Positions 42,288 to 51,853 of a stretch of 64,000 bases of DNA are shown here, piece by piece. The notes beneath the pieces were generated by a model. That model saw nothing but the letters and a program-made list of their open reading frames with translations. It was not told the DNA's origin and made no database searches. The stretch comes from Vibrio sp. SNU_ST1 (GTDB taxonomy: Bacteria; Pseudomonadota; Gammaproteobacteria; Enterobacterales; Vibrionaceae): positions 682,001 to 746,000 of the forward strand of contig NZ_CP130749.1 of NCBI RefSeq assembly GCF_030563405.1, read 5' to 3'. The translations under genes were made by a program, and so were the position numbers. Within the stretch, counting starts at the first letter, position 1; each line of letters begins with the position of its first letter.

Positions 42288-44411
42288 GTGGTGAAATCAA
42301 TCGTAATCAAGCGTGATGGCTCAAGGGCTCCATTCAGTAGAGATCGCATCCAAGCTGCAGTGGAAGCAGCATCAGACAAAGCCGATAAGGAAATTGCTAT
42401 TTATGCACTGAATGTGGCATTAGCAGTTGAGTTGAAGCTCGAAGACTACGATGAAGTTCATATCTCTGAAATTCAAACCATGGTCGAGAACGAGCTAATG
42501 CAGGGACCATACAAGTCTCTGGCTCGTGCTTACATTGAATATCGTCATGACCGCGACATCGCTCGTGAAAAGCAAAGCGCTTTAACTCGTGAAATCGAAG
42601 GTTTGATCGAAGAAAGCAATGTTGATCTGATCAATGAGAATGCCAACAAAGATGGTAAAGTTATCCCAACTCAGCGTGATTTGCTGGCGGGTATCGTGGC
42701 TAAGCATTATGCAAAAACTCACATTTTGCCGCGTGATATCGTACAAGCTCACGAGTGTGGTGACATTCACTATCACGATTTAGACTACGCACCGTTCTTC
42801 CCAATGTTTAACTGTATGCTTATCGACCTGAAAGGCATGTTAACGCATGGCTTCAAGATGGGTAACGCGGAAATCGACACACCTAAGTCTATTTCTACGG
42901 CAACAGCGGTAACCGCGCAAATCATCGCGCAAGTAGCGAGCCACATTTACGGCGGTACTACGATTAACCGCATCGATGAGGTTCTTGAACCTTACGTTAT
43001 GGCGAGCTACGAGAAGCACCTATCGCTAGCGAAAGAGTGGGACATTCATAGCCCAGAAGCTTTTGCTATCGATCGTACAGAGAAAGAGTGTTACGACGCG
43101 TTCCAATCTCTGGAGTACGAAGTAAACACGTTACATACGGCTAATGGCCAAACACCATTCGTGACGTTTGGTTTTGGTTTAGGTGAAAGCTGGGGTTCAA
43201 AACTTATCCAGCAATCTATCTTGAAAAACCGCATCGCAGGTTTGGGTAAGAACCGCAAAACAGCTGTGTTCCCTAAACTGGTCTTTGCAATCAAAGATGG
43301 CTTGAATCACCAGAAGCAAGATCCAAACTACGACATTAAGCAATTGGCGCTTGAGTGTGCATCTAAGCGTATGTACCCAGACATTCTTAACTACGACAAA
43401 GTAGTAGAAGTGACAGGGTCATTTAAAACGCCTATGGGTTGCCGTAGCTTCTTGAATACTTATGAAGAAAATGGTGAGTTGATTCATGAAGGACGTAACA
43501 ACTTAGGTGTTGTTAGCCTGAACTTACCACGTATTGCTATTAACGCGAAGCAAGATATGGCTAAGTTCTACGAACTGCTTGATGAAAAACTCAAGCTAGC
43601 TCGTCGTGCTCTAGAAACTCGTATCTCGCGTCTAGAAAACGTGAAAGCACGTGTTGCTCCAATCTTGTACATGGAAGGTGCCTGTGGCGTTCGCTTGAAA
43701 GCAGACGACTCGATTGCCGATATCTTCAAGAATGGCCGTGCGTCTGTTTCTCTTGGTTACATTGGTATCCACGAAGCAATGACAGCACTTTACGGCACAG
43801 ATGTTCACCTGTATGACGACGGCGAAATGCGTACAAAAGCGCTTGAGCTGGTGGAGTACATGAAGCGTGAAGTGGAATCTTGGACCAAAGAAACAGGTTA
43901 CGCGTTCAGCCTGTACGGCACACCAAGTGAAAACCTATGCAGCCGTTTCTGCAGCATCGACACCAAAGAGTTTGGTGTGATTGATGGCGTAACAGACCGT
44001 GGTTACTACACAAACAGCTTCCACTTAGATGTGCAGAAGAAAGTGAACCCATACGACAAGATCGATTTCGAGATGCCTTATCCTGAAATCTCTAGCGGTG
44101 GTTTCATCTGTTACGGTGAATTCCCGAACATGCAGAAGAACATTGAAGCACTAGAAAACGTATGGGATTACAGCTACACACGTGTTCCTTACTACGGCAC
44201 CAACACGCCGATTGATGAGTGTTACGAATGTGGCTACAACGGTGAGTTCGACTGTACAAGTAAGGGCTTTACGTGTCCTAAGTGTGGCAACCATGACTCA
44301 ACTAAAGTATCGGTAACACGCCGTGTTTGTGGTTACCTTGGTAGCCCAGATGCACGACCATTTAACTTCGGTAAGCAAGAAGAAGTTAAACGCCGTGTGA
44401 AGCACCTTTAA
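42288..44411 (+). CDS. nrdD: Anaerobic ribonucleoside-triphosphate reductase
   Basis: The 707-residue enzyme makes dNTPs without oxygen. It has an N-terminal ATP-cone (about 3-95; IVIKRDGSRAPFSRDR), the central barrel, a zinc site of four cysteines (CYECG and CPKCG near 640-665), and the glycyl radical site G682 in RRVCGYLG, matching E. coli G681. NrdG downstream activates it. FNR and NrdR boxes upstream show regulation by anoxia and nucleotide state. Confidence 0.97.
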   Translation: MVKSIVIKRDGSRAPFSRDRIQAAVEAASDKADKEIAIYALNVALAVELKLEDYDEVHISEIQTMVENELMQGPYKSLARAYIEYRHDRDIAREKQSALTREIEGLIEESNVDLINENANKDGKVIPTQRDLLAGIVAKHYAKTHILPRDIVQAHECGDIHYHDLDYAPFFPMFNCMLIDLKGMLTHGFKMGNAEIDTPKSISTATAVTAQIIAQVASHIYGGTTINRIDEVLEPYVMASYEKHLSLAKEWDIHSPEAFAIDRTEKECYDAFQSLEYEVNTLHTANGQTPFVTFGFGLGESWGSKLIQQSILKNRIAGLGKNRKTAVFPKLVFAIKDGLNHQKQDPNYDIKQLALECASKRMYPDILNYDKVVEVTGSFKTPMGCRSFLNTYEENGELIHEGRNNLGVVSLNLPRIAINAKQDMAKFYELLDEKLKLARRALETRISRLENVKARVAPILYMEGACGVRLKADDSIADIFKNGRASVSLGYIGIHEAMTALYGTDVHLYDDGEMRTKALELVEYMKREVESWTKETGYAFSLYGTPSENLCSRFCSIDTKEFGVIDGVTDRGYYTNSFHLDVQKKVNPYDKIDFEMPYPEISSGGFICYGEFPNMQKNIEALENVWDYSYTRVPYYGTNTPIDECYECGYNGEFDCTSKGFTCPKCGNHDSTKVSVTRRVCGYLGSPDARPFNFGKQEEVKRRVKHL

Positions 44412-44487
44412 TCTAACAAAGGCTCTTCGTTAGGTCAGCGATCTTTAGCTAGTTTACTTAGAAGAGCTGCGTTTCAAGAAATAAGGT

Positions 44488-44520
44488 TGGTATCGGCGCT
44501 ATGTCGATACCAGTTCTTTT
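44488..44520 (+). terminator. Hairpin between nrdD and nrdG
   Basis: TGGTATCG (44488-44495) and CGATACCA (44505-44512) form a stem with a 9-base loop followed by a T-rich run. Probably an attenuator that gives less nrdG than nrdD. Confidence 0.5.
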
Positions 44521-44582
44521 GTTTCAGTTGTTACAGCATTTCCTTCAAACTATTAAGCAATAACGAGTTTCAATACTGCCTT

Positions 44583-45053
44583 ATGAATTATCATCAATAT
44601 CACCCAATCGACGTTGTAAACGGCCCAGGAACACGCTGCACTTTGTTTGTGTCGGGTTGTGTACACCAGTGTCGCGGGTGTTATAACCAATCGACGCAAA
44701 GGTTGGACTCAGGGCACTTGTTCACTCAAGAACTGCAAGACCACATTATCGCTGATCTGAACGATCCGCGAATCAAGCGTCGTGGCTTGTCGCTTTCTGG
44801 TGGTGACCCAATGCATCCGGCAAACGTGTCTGAAGTGCTTAAGCTTGTTCAACGTGTAAAAGCGGAATGCGAAGGTAAAGACATCTGGATGTGGACGGGT
44901 TACGAGCTCGACGAACTCGATGAAAATCAGAAGCAAGTGCTTGAATACGTCGATACTTTGATTGATGGTCGCTTTGAACAAGATAAAGCGGATCCAATGT
45001 TGGATTGGCGTGGTAGCTCAAACCAAATCATTCATCGATTTACCGACTTATAG
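44583..45053 (+). CDS. nrdG: Anaerobic ribonucleotide reductase activating protein (radical SAM)
   Basis: The 156-residue protein starts at ATG 44583 (MNYHQYHPIDVVNGPGTRC); an upstream in-frame start at 44487 would fall inside the hairpin and is rejected. The radical SAM cysteines are in CVHQCRGCYN (CxxxCxxC) and LSGGDPMHP follows. It makes the glycyl radical on NrdD. Length fits the family. Confidence 0.95.
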   Translation: MNYHQYHPIDVVNGPGTRCTLFVSGCVHQCRGCYNQSTQRLDSGHLFTQELQDHIIADLNDPRIKRRGLSLSGGDPMHPANVSEVLKLVQRVKAECEGKDIWMWTGYELDELDENQKQVLEYVDTLIDGRFEQDKADPMLDWRGSSNQIIHRFTDL

Positions 45054-45214
45054 ATTTACGAACTTAATAAATCTTGTCCTGATTCAGGACTCTCGTAAAA
45101 AGGAACAGGAACAAAAGAAAGGGCTTCATCGTTAGCGCAATGCCACAAATCAGCCCTTGGGTGTGAGTTCTTTTGAATCTATCGCCCGTACGTCAGTGTC
45201 AGTTTGGCACCTGT

Positions 45215-46600
45215 TTAAATAGGAATGTGCTCAGGTTCTTCTATTAGGTTGTTAATCCACTTCTTAGACTGAATTCGTTGGCTGGTTAAAACTATCTTGG
45301 CCAGTTCTTCCAGCAGCACAATCATCAAAACCCATTCTAGCGGCCAACCCAACACCAACGCAGTAAAGTAGGCAAGGGGAATACCGATTGCCCATTGGCC
45401 AAACAGGTCGATGAAGATGCTGTAGTTGATGTCTCCACCACTTTTCAGCACTCCGCCTACACCAACCATATTGAAGACTCTTAGTACCATACCGAGTGCC
45501 ATTACTAAGGTAACGTTAACGGCCGTATCTTTGAGCTCTAAGTGAGTAAGACCGATCATGTATACGATCGCGGGTTTGGCGATAAAGCAAATTAACGCTA
45601 GTAAAGCAGCAAGCCCACAACTCACTAACACATAACCCCAAGCTGTATTCTCGACACGTTGATAGTTCTTCGCACCGATTTCGTTACCTAGAATGATCGA
45701 AGCCGCGACTGCAAACCCCATGAACGCCGAGATCAAGATGCTTTCTACTGGCGATAACAATGAGATTATCGCAAGCTCGCCAACGCCCATCTGACCAACA
45801 ATAACGTTATAAATCAGTATTCCACCAGCCCAAGCCGTGTCATGAACCAACATAGGTATGGCTATCGTAAAGTACTTCTTTCTATGCTTCGGTAATATCG
45901 CATCTCGCCAATTACTTAATGTTGGGAATAGATGCGCATAGTGTTTCTTCGCGATGATAAGCAGGGCAATCGTTTGAAAGAATCGAGAAATTGTGGTGCC
46001 GATCGCCGCGCCAACCACGCCTAGCTCTGGAAAGCCGAATAAGCCGAAGATAAGCAATGCATTGAGAATCGCATTGACGACGATCGCCCAAATACTGATT
46101 TTGGTTGGTAGCTTAGCTTCGCCGACCGATCGCAGTGCACTTTCTAGCGGCACAACTACGGCGGTACCAATAAGGCTGGCTCCTGTTATCCAAAGGTAAT
46201 CCGTTGCCAATCGGACGTAATCAGGGTCTGAGGCCACCACAGACACCACTGATTCAGGAACCAATGTATAGATGAATACAAAGGGGGTGATGGCAAAGAT
46301 CGACAGTGCCCATGATTGCGCTAGTGTGCGTCGAATTCCGTTGAAATCTCCCGCGCCAAAATATTGCGAAGCTAGCACACTGACGGCTCCACTAATCCCC
46401 GACACCATGATCAAGTTGAAGAAGAAGATACGGTTGCCAACGCCAACCGCGGCGGTTGCTGAATCACCAAGCTGATTGACCATAAAAATATCGACCACGC
46501 CAAGCAGTGAAAACAACATGGTTTGCAACGAGACTGGTAAACCGACGTGTAATAATTTTTGCCAAAATTCTTTGTCTAAATGACGATATGTCGAGAGCAT
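45215..46600 (-). CDS. MATE-family efflux transporter (copy 2)
   Basis: The 461-residue protein has about 12 membrane segments with the MATE pattern (FWQKLLHVGLPVSLQTMLF, SALRSVGEAKLPTKIS, LKSGGDINYSIF). It ends with SKKWINNL, near-identical to copy 1 at 30 kb (SRRWINNL). It is divergent from an AraC regulator 132 bp away. Substrate unknown. Confidence 0.92.
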   Translation of the reverse strand: MLSTYRHLDKEFWQKLLHVGLPVSLQTMLFSLLGVVDIFMVNQLGDSATAAVGVGNRIFFFNLIMVSGISGAVSVLASQYFGAGDFNGIRRTLAQSWALSIFAITPFVFIYTLVPESVVSVVASDPDYVRLATDYLWITGASLIGTAVVVPLESALRSVGEAKLPTKISIWAIVVNAILNALLIFGLFGFPELGVVGAAIGTTISRFFQTIALLIIAKKHYAHLFPTLSNWRDAILPKHRKKYFTIAIPMLVHDTAWAGGILIYNVIVGQMGVGELAIISLLSPVESILISAFMGFAVAASIILGNEIGAKNYQRVENTAWGYVLVSCGLAALLALICFIAKPAIVYMIGLTHLELKDTAVNVTLVMALGMVLRVFNMVGVGGVLKSGGDINYSIFIDLFGQWAIGIPLAYFTALVLGWPLEWVLMIVLLEELAKIVLTSQRIQSKKWINNLIEEPEHIPI

Positions 46601-46732
46601 CGCATTTCCCCTCTAGTGAATATGCGAGAAGTTTATCGGCATTTGATTTCGCTGTATTGTTCAGACTCATCACAAACTTTTGCCAAGCTATCCACTTTGA
46701 TGAGTTGGCCAATTGAATGAGTTAGCAGTGAC

Positions 46733-47569
46733 ATGAGTGATAAACAAGAAAGGTATGAGATCTCTGAAAAGACGCATCAGGAGTTTGTAGATCAAAGCCA
46801 CGTATTGGCATTCGAAGAGCTCGGTATCGTTCAGTGTGGTACGGCGTCGTGTCGTGATTTCTTTTCGGTGTACCGGAAAAACCAACAAAAACACATGTTG
46901 CTGTATACCGTGAGAGGTAAGGGTTGGCTAGAAAGCGAAGGATGTCGCTACATTCTAGAACCAGGTTCTTGCATTACTGTTCCTGCTGGCGTTGAGAACG
47001 GTTTTGGTATTGAAGAAGAAACATGGGAGATAGCCTGGATCTTTCTCTCGCCTAACAAGCTATGGGAAAATGTCGTCAATGATGAGGTTAGTTATACACT
47101 ATCACCAGCAGCAGAAGTGGTTTCGTCCTGTATTCATACGTTGTTGAGAAGCATTGCCTTGCCCATCGATTTGGGAGGAGCGATCGCCACTCACAGCGTA
47201 GCCCAAATAGAGTTCATGATTAATGCGCCCGTCCCACAGCAGCAATCTCGAAATTTGATTCGCTTGAGACGTGTGTTCGATAACGTGCAAAAGCAGCTCC
47301 ACAAGGAATGGAACGTTCATGAACTGGCTGGATTATTCCCTTGCTCAGAACCGCACTTCCATCGTTTGTGTCAGCGCTATTACAAACACAGCCCAATGAC
47401 CCATATTATGCGTATGAGAATGGAATACGCTGCGCGGCTACTTAGATCGAGTGATTGGTCGATTCAACACATTGGTGAGATAGTCGGATATCCAAATGCC
47501 GCTAACTTTAGCACTCGATTTAAGGCGTGGTCAGGAATGACACCAAGACAATTCAAACAAAATGCCTAA
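46733..47569 (+). CDS. AraC-family regulator next to MATE copy 2
   Basis: The 278-residue protein has a cupin-like sensing domain (about 50-110; MLLYTVRGKGWLESEG, SCITVPAGVENGFG, WEIAWIF) and a C-terminal helix-turn-helix pair (about 180-276; VHELAGLFPCSEPHFHRLCQ, SIQHIGEIVGYPNAANFSTR). It likely controls the divergent MATE gene. Its layout matches the AraC of copy 1, so the pair seems to have been duplicated as a unit. Confidence 0.9.
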   Translation: MSDKQERYEISEKTHQEFVDQSHVLAFEELGIVQCGTASCRDFFSVYRKNQQKHMLLYTVRGKGWLESEGCRYILEPGSCITVPAGVENGFGIEEETWEIAWIFLSPNKLWENVVNDEVSYTLSPAAEVVSSCIHTLLRSIALPIDLGGAIATHSVAQIEFMINAPVPQQQSRNLIRLRRVFDNVQKQLHKEWNVHELAGLFPCSEPHFHRLCQRYYKHSPMTHIMRMRMEYAARLLRSSDWSIQHIGEIVGYPNAANFSTRFKAWSGMTPRQFKQNA

Positions 47570-47823
47570 TAGCAATCTTAATAAGGCGCATGGAAACATA
47601 AGACACATAGAGGCATAAGATACATAGAATAAAGCGCTTTGAATTGTGTAATTGGTTATTAAGTGTTTGAAATTTGCACTATTTATTCGTTTGAAATGAC
47701 TAATCTCTGATTACTTCTAATTACTTATGGTAACTAAGCGCTTCTATTAAAAAATGTTTCTGATTTGTCTACGATAATGTTAACGTGAAACTCATACTTG
47801 AATTTCAAAGGGTTGTGACTTTC

Positions 47824-49008
47824 ATGTTTTCACATCTACCAAAACCAACTTTAGATCCAATTCTATCTCTGTCTGTCGCTTACCGCGGCGATACTCGTAC
47901 TGATAAAGTCGACTTAGGCATTGGCGTTTACAAAAACGACCAAGGTGAAACACCGATCATGAAAGCCGTCTCTAAGGCTCAAGATATCGTTGTTGAAACA
48001 CAGAAAAGCAAAGCTTACGTTGGCCTAGCAGGCTGTGAAGAGTTTAACCAGAGCATGGTTGATCTGTTGCTTAAAGGGACTTCTGCAATAGGTCGTGTTG
48101 CTGCGATTCAAACACCAGGTGCAAGTGGTGCACTTCGCATGTTGGGTGACTTGATGAAAGTCTCTCAACCAGATACAACGGTTTGGATTTCAAACCCAAG
48201 CTACGTTAACCATAAACCGGTGATGGAAGCGGCGGGCTTAAAAGTTAGATACTACAATTACTTCAGTCCTGAAACGAAGCAAGTTGATACGGCTAAAATG
48301 TTGGACGACCTTTCAAAAGCGGGTCCATCAGACGTGGTACTACTACACGGTTGCTGCCATAACCCAACGGGTGCTGACATTGATTTTGAAGCGTGGCAGG
48401 AAATTACTAAGTTATCGCAAAAGAATGGTTTCTTACCGTTTGTTGATATTGCGTACCAAGGCTTTGGTGATGGCCTAGAAGAAGACGCAAAAGGTCTTCA
48501 ACACATGGCGAACAACGTAGAAGAGATGTTGATTACGACGTCATGTTCGAAAAACTTCGGTTTGTACCGTGAAAGAACGGGGGCCGCGATTGTTATCGGT
48601 AAGAACAGCGAACACGTAGGCAATGCTAAAGGTAAGCTACTGACGCTGGCTCGTTCAACTTACACAATGCCGCCAGATCATGGTGCTGCGTTGGTTAAAA
48701 CAATTCTTCAGAATCAAGAACTAACGGCGATTTGGAAACACGAGTTGAGTGAAATGCAGCAACGTTTGTTAAATCTGCGCCAAAGTTTATGTAATGAATT
48801 GCGAAATACTTACAACACGTCACAATTTGACTTCATCGAAAGCCATAAAGGCATGTTTAGTGTACTAGGCTTTAAAGAAACTCAAATGAATCAACTACGT
48901 GAAGAATATGGAGTCTATGGTGTTGGTGATGGACGCATCAATATCGCAGGCCTTTCTGAATCCCATATTCCTTATGTGGCTAAAGCGATAGCCAACGTTT
49001 CAAAATAG
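47824..49008 (+). CDS. Aromatic/aspartate aminotransferase (class I)
   Basis: The product (394 residues from ATG 47824; the longer frame from 47785 lacks a good ribosome site) is a PLP enzyme with the family start LPKPTLDPILSLSVAYRGD, CCHNPTGADI, and the lysine that binds PLP in TTSCSKNFGLYRERTGA. It is of the AspC/TyrB type. Tyrosine/phenylalanine versus aspartate preference cannot be told from sequence here. It is 11 bp from the next gene and probably cotranscribed. Confidence 0.9.
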   Translation: MFSHLPKPTLDPILSLSVAYRGDTRTDKVDLGIGVYKNDQGETPIMKAVSKAQDIVVETQKSKAYVGLAGCEEFNQSMVDLLLKGTSAIGRVAAIQTPGASGALRMLGDLMKVSQPDTTVWISNPSYVNHKPVMEAAGLKVRYYNYFSPETKQVDTAKMLDDLSKAGPSDVVLLHGCCHNPTGADIDFEAWQEITKLSQKNGFLPFVDIAYQGFGDGLEEDAKGLQHMANNVEEMLITTSCSKNFGLYRERTGAAIVIGKNSEHVGNAKGKLLTLARSTYTMPPDHGAALVKTILQNQELTAIWKHELSEMQQRLLNLRQSLCNELRNTYNTSQFDFIESHKGMFSVLGFKETQMNQLREEYGVYGVGDGRINIAGLSESHIPYVAKAIANVSK

Positions 49009-49019
49009 AAGGTGACTGA

Positions 49020-49703
49020 ATGTATAATTGGAAAGCGATTGTAGTTTTAATGCTAAGTGGTGGCCTGTTTGCTTGTTCGACGACTCAAGTTCCTGTCGAG
49101 CCAGAGCAAAAGCCTCAAGTAGAACAACCTGTTGTGGATGAATCTTCTAAGACTGACGCAACGGAAGGCGAGAAAGTAACAGAACCTACAGAGAAGCCTG
49201 AAGAAGTAAAACCAACGGAACCAGAAGCGAAACCAAAGCCTGAACAAAAACCGACTGCAAAACCAACGAAGACAAGTGATGGCAAACTGATTCTTGGCGA
49301 AGAGGAGTGGGTGTTTGTTCCTGGTCTTAAAGAAGCGTTTAAAGCACGAGTTGATACAGGTGCAACAACATCATCAATCAGTGCGGTTGATATTGTTGAT
49401 TTCGAACGTGACGGTAAAGATTGGGTTAAGTTCAAAATTGAACACGACGGCATCACAACTAAAGAGATCAGCTTGCCGGTAGAGCGTTGGGTTAAGATCA
49501 AGCAGTCGAGCGCAGAAGGTACTCAACGACGTGCTGTTGTTGTCGCTTCAATTCAAATCGGCGATCTAAAAGATAAGACTGAGTTTACGCTAGCAGATCG
49601 AACGCATCTTTCTTTCCCAATTCTGTTGGGGAGAAGCTTCTTTAGAGATGTTGCCGTTGTCGATGTTGGTCAAAAATACGTTCAGAAAAAAGTAACTAAA
49701 TAG
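49020..49703 (+). CDS. Lipoprotein retropepsin-like (ATP-dependent zinc protease family) protein
   Basis: The 227-residue product has a lipobox (GGLFAC, cysteine 19), then a Glu/Pro/Lys-rich linker (about 25-90) that explains overlapping reading frames, and a domain of the RimK-associated zinc protease family (about 92-225; ARVDTGATTSSIS with the aspartyl-protease-like DTGA, LLGRSFF near the end). Such proteins are exported peptidase-like; the active site DTGATTSS is intact. Substrate unknown. Confidence 0.8.
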   Translation: MYNWKAIVVLMLSGGLFACSTTQVPVEPEQKPQVEQPVVDESSKTDATEGEKVTEPTEKPEEVKPTEPEAKPKPEQKPTAKPTKTSDGKLILGEEEWVFVPGLKEAFKARVDTGATTSSISAVDIVDFERDGKDWVKFKIEHDGITTKEISLPVERWVKIKQSSAEGTQRRAVVVASIQIGDLKDKTEFTLADRTHLSFPILLGRSFFRDVAVVDVGQKYVQKKVTK

Positions 49704-49757
49704 CGTCAATCGGTATTCATTCGAATTAGAGTCTGATGCTTTTATTGATGAGAAATG

Positions 49758-49793
49758 AAATCCCTACTAATGGAATTAGTGGGGATTTTTTCT
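49758..49793 (+). terminator. Terminator after the retropepsin-like gene
   Basis: AAATCCCTACTAAT (49758-49771) pairs with ATTAGTGGGGATTT (49775-49788) with one wobble, followed by a T-tract. Confidence 0.88.
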
Positions 49794-49995
49794 TTTTATG
49801 ATGTAATAACCGACGAAATACACTTTATTGTGCGTTGTTCTTCATTCGTTCACTGTTTAACCTCGACAATGTGATCCTGATCTCTATATAATCCGCGCTT
49901 CGTTTTATGTTTAATCCATACTTTCGTACTTCTTATTTTGGCTAATTGAAATAGCCAAATAATTATCTGTCAGTACACGCTTAGGAATTAGTTCT

Positions 49996-51603
49996 TTGAT
50001 ATCTACCGCGAACATCACAATGCAATTTGGCGCAGAGCCGCTGTTTGAAAACATCTCTGCTAAATTTGGTAACGGAAACCGTTATGGTTTGATCGGCGCC
50101 AATGGTTGCGGAAAATCAACGTTCATGAAAATCCTAAGTGGCGCATTGACGCCAAGCTCAGGCAACGTTTCGATAACTCCTGGAGAAAAGCTGGGTGTGC
50201 TAAGCCAAGATCAGTTCGCTTTTGAACAGTATAGCGTTATCGATGTAGTGATCATGGGTGACAAAAAACTGTGGGAAGTAAAACAAGAACGTGACCGTAT
50301 TTACTCTTTGCCAGAAATGAGCGAAGACGATGGTATGAAAGTCGCGGAGCTTGAAAGTGAATTCGCGGAAATGGATGGCTACACAGCAGAAAGCCGTGCT
50401 GGTGATATCCTAATCCAAGCGGGTATTGAAGAAGAGTTTCACTTCGGCCTGATGCAACAAGTTGCTCCGGGTTGGAAACTGCGTGTGCTATTGGCACAGG
50501 CACTGTTTGCAAACCCAGATATCCTGCTTCTTGATGAACCAACCAACAACTTGGACATTCACACGATTAACTGGCTTGCTGAGGAGCTAAACCAGCGTAA
50601 ATGTACAATGATCATCATTTCGCACGATAGACACTTCCTGAACTCTGTATGTACACATATGGCGGATATCGACTACGGCGAGCTACGTGTTTACCCGGGT
50701 AACTACGAGTACTTCTTAGAAGCGTCTGGTTTGATTCGAGAGCAACTTCTAGCGAGCAATGCTAAGAAAGCGGCTGAGATCAGCGAGCTTCAAGATTTCG
50801 TAAACCGTTTTGGTGCTAACGCATCTAAAGCAAAACAAGCAAGTTCACGAGCTAAGAAAATGGACAAAATCACGCTTGATGAAGTGAAGTCATCGAGCCG
50901 TATGAGCCCATCTATTGATTTTGGTGAAGGTAAGAAACTGCACCGTCAAGCGCTTGAACTTCAAGACCTTGGTCACGGCTTCGATGGCGAAACACTGTTT
51001 ACTGGTGGTAACTTGCTGCTTGAAGCGGGTACACGTCTTGCTGTTATCGGTGAGAACGGTGTGGGTAAAACAACACTATTGAAATGCCTAGTCCAAGAGC
51101 TAGAGCAAAACGAAGGTATCGTCAAATGGTCTGAAAACGCATCAGTAGGCTACTGCCCGCAAGATAGCACGTCTGACTTTGATAACGACCTGAGTATCTT
51201 CGATTGGATCTCACAATGGCGTACAGTGAAGCACGATGACCTTATGGTACGTGGTATTCTAGGTCGTCTATTGTTTACTGCTGATGATGCGAACAAGAAA
51301 GCGCGTAACTGTTCTGGTGGAGAGAAAAACCGTCTGTTATTCGGCAAGCTAATGATGCAAGACATCAACGTACTTGTGATGGACGAACCAACGAACCACA
51401 TGGACATGGAAGCAATCCAAGCCCTGAACGACGCATTGAAGGTTTACACGGGCACGCTTATCTTTGTAAGCCATGACCGTGAATTCGTTTCTTCACTAGC
51501 AACACACATCATTGATGTAAAAGACCAACAGCTAGTGAGCTTCCAAGGCACTTATGAAGAGTACTTAGATCATCAGAAAAAGATGCTGATGGTTAGCTTA
51601 TAA
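49996..51603 (+). CDS. ybiT: ABC-F family ATPase YbiT
   Basis: The 535-residue cytoplasmic protein starts at TTG 49996 (MISTANITMQFGAEPLFENI) behind TAGGAATT. It has two ABC domains with Walker A motifs GANGCGKST and GENGVGKTT, signatures and Walker B LLLDEPTNNLD and LVMDEPTNHMD. No membrane part: ABC-F proteins bind the ribosomal E site. Length and sequence track E. coli YbiT. Role in translation under stress is inferred from the family. Confidence 0.93.
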   Translation: MISTANITMQFGAEPLFENISAKFGNGNRYGLIGANGCGKSTFMKILSGALTPSSGNVSITPGEKLGVLSQDQFAFEQYSVIDVVIMGDKKLWEVKQERDRIYSLPEMSEDDGMKVAELESEFAEMDGYTAESRAGDILIQAGIEEEFHFGLMQQVAPGWKLRVLLAQALFANPDILLLDEPTNNLDIHTINWLAEELNQRKCTMIIISHDRHFLNSVCTHMADIDYGELRVYPGNYEYFLEASGLIREQLLASNAKKAAEISELQDFVNRFGANASKAKQASSRAKKMDKITLDEVKSSSRMSPSIDFGEGKKLHRQALELQDLGHGFDGETLFTGGNLLLEAGTRLAVIGENGVGKTTLLKCLVQELEQNEGIVKWSENASVGYCPQDSTSDFDNDLSIFDWISQWRTVKHDDLMVRGILGRLLFTADDANKKARNCSGGEKNRLLFGKLMMQDINVLVMDEPTNHMDMEAIQALNDALKVYTGTLIFVSHDREFVSSLATHIIDVKDQQLVSFQGTYEEYLDHQKKMLMVSL

Positions 51604-51731
51604 CAGTATTAGGTGGTCTATACCCGTATTGGTTGACCTATCGTTGCATTAGTAAATTAGTAAATTCTAAATAGGTAAACGGCTAGCAGCTCACCGTTTA
51701 CTCACTATAATAAGAAAGCAATGAGAATAAG

Positions 51732-51768
51732 AAAGCCCCCGAACACAATAGTGGTCGGGGGCTTTTTG
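51732..51768. terminator. Terminator after ybiT
   Basis: AAAGCCCCCGA (51732-51742) pairs with TCGGGGGCTTT (51755-51765), followed by TT. A T-rich run also exists on the minus strand, so it may serve the convergent chemoreceptor gene too. Confidence 0.85.
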
Positions 51769-51853
51769 TCGTTCTGAGGTTGGCTCTAATTTCAAACGCG
51801 GTTAAACAACATTATTTAACCGCGCTCAAGAACTAGACGAATTATCCGTACGT

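Noticed and set aside
44487..44582. Longer start of nrdG
   Set aside because: The extension falls over the nrdD-nrdG hairpin and does not resemble NrdG; ATG 44583 gives a normal family start.
49053..49501. Minus-strand frames inside the lipoprotein gene
   Set aside because: They are reverse readings of the repetitive Glu/Pro/Lys linker codons.
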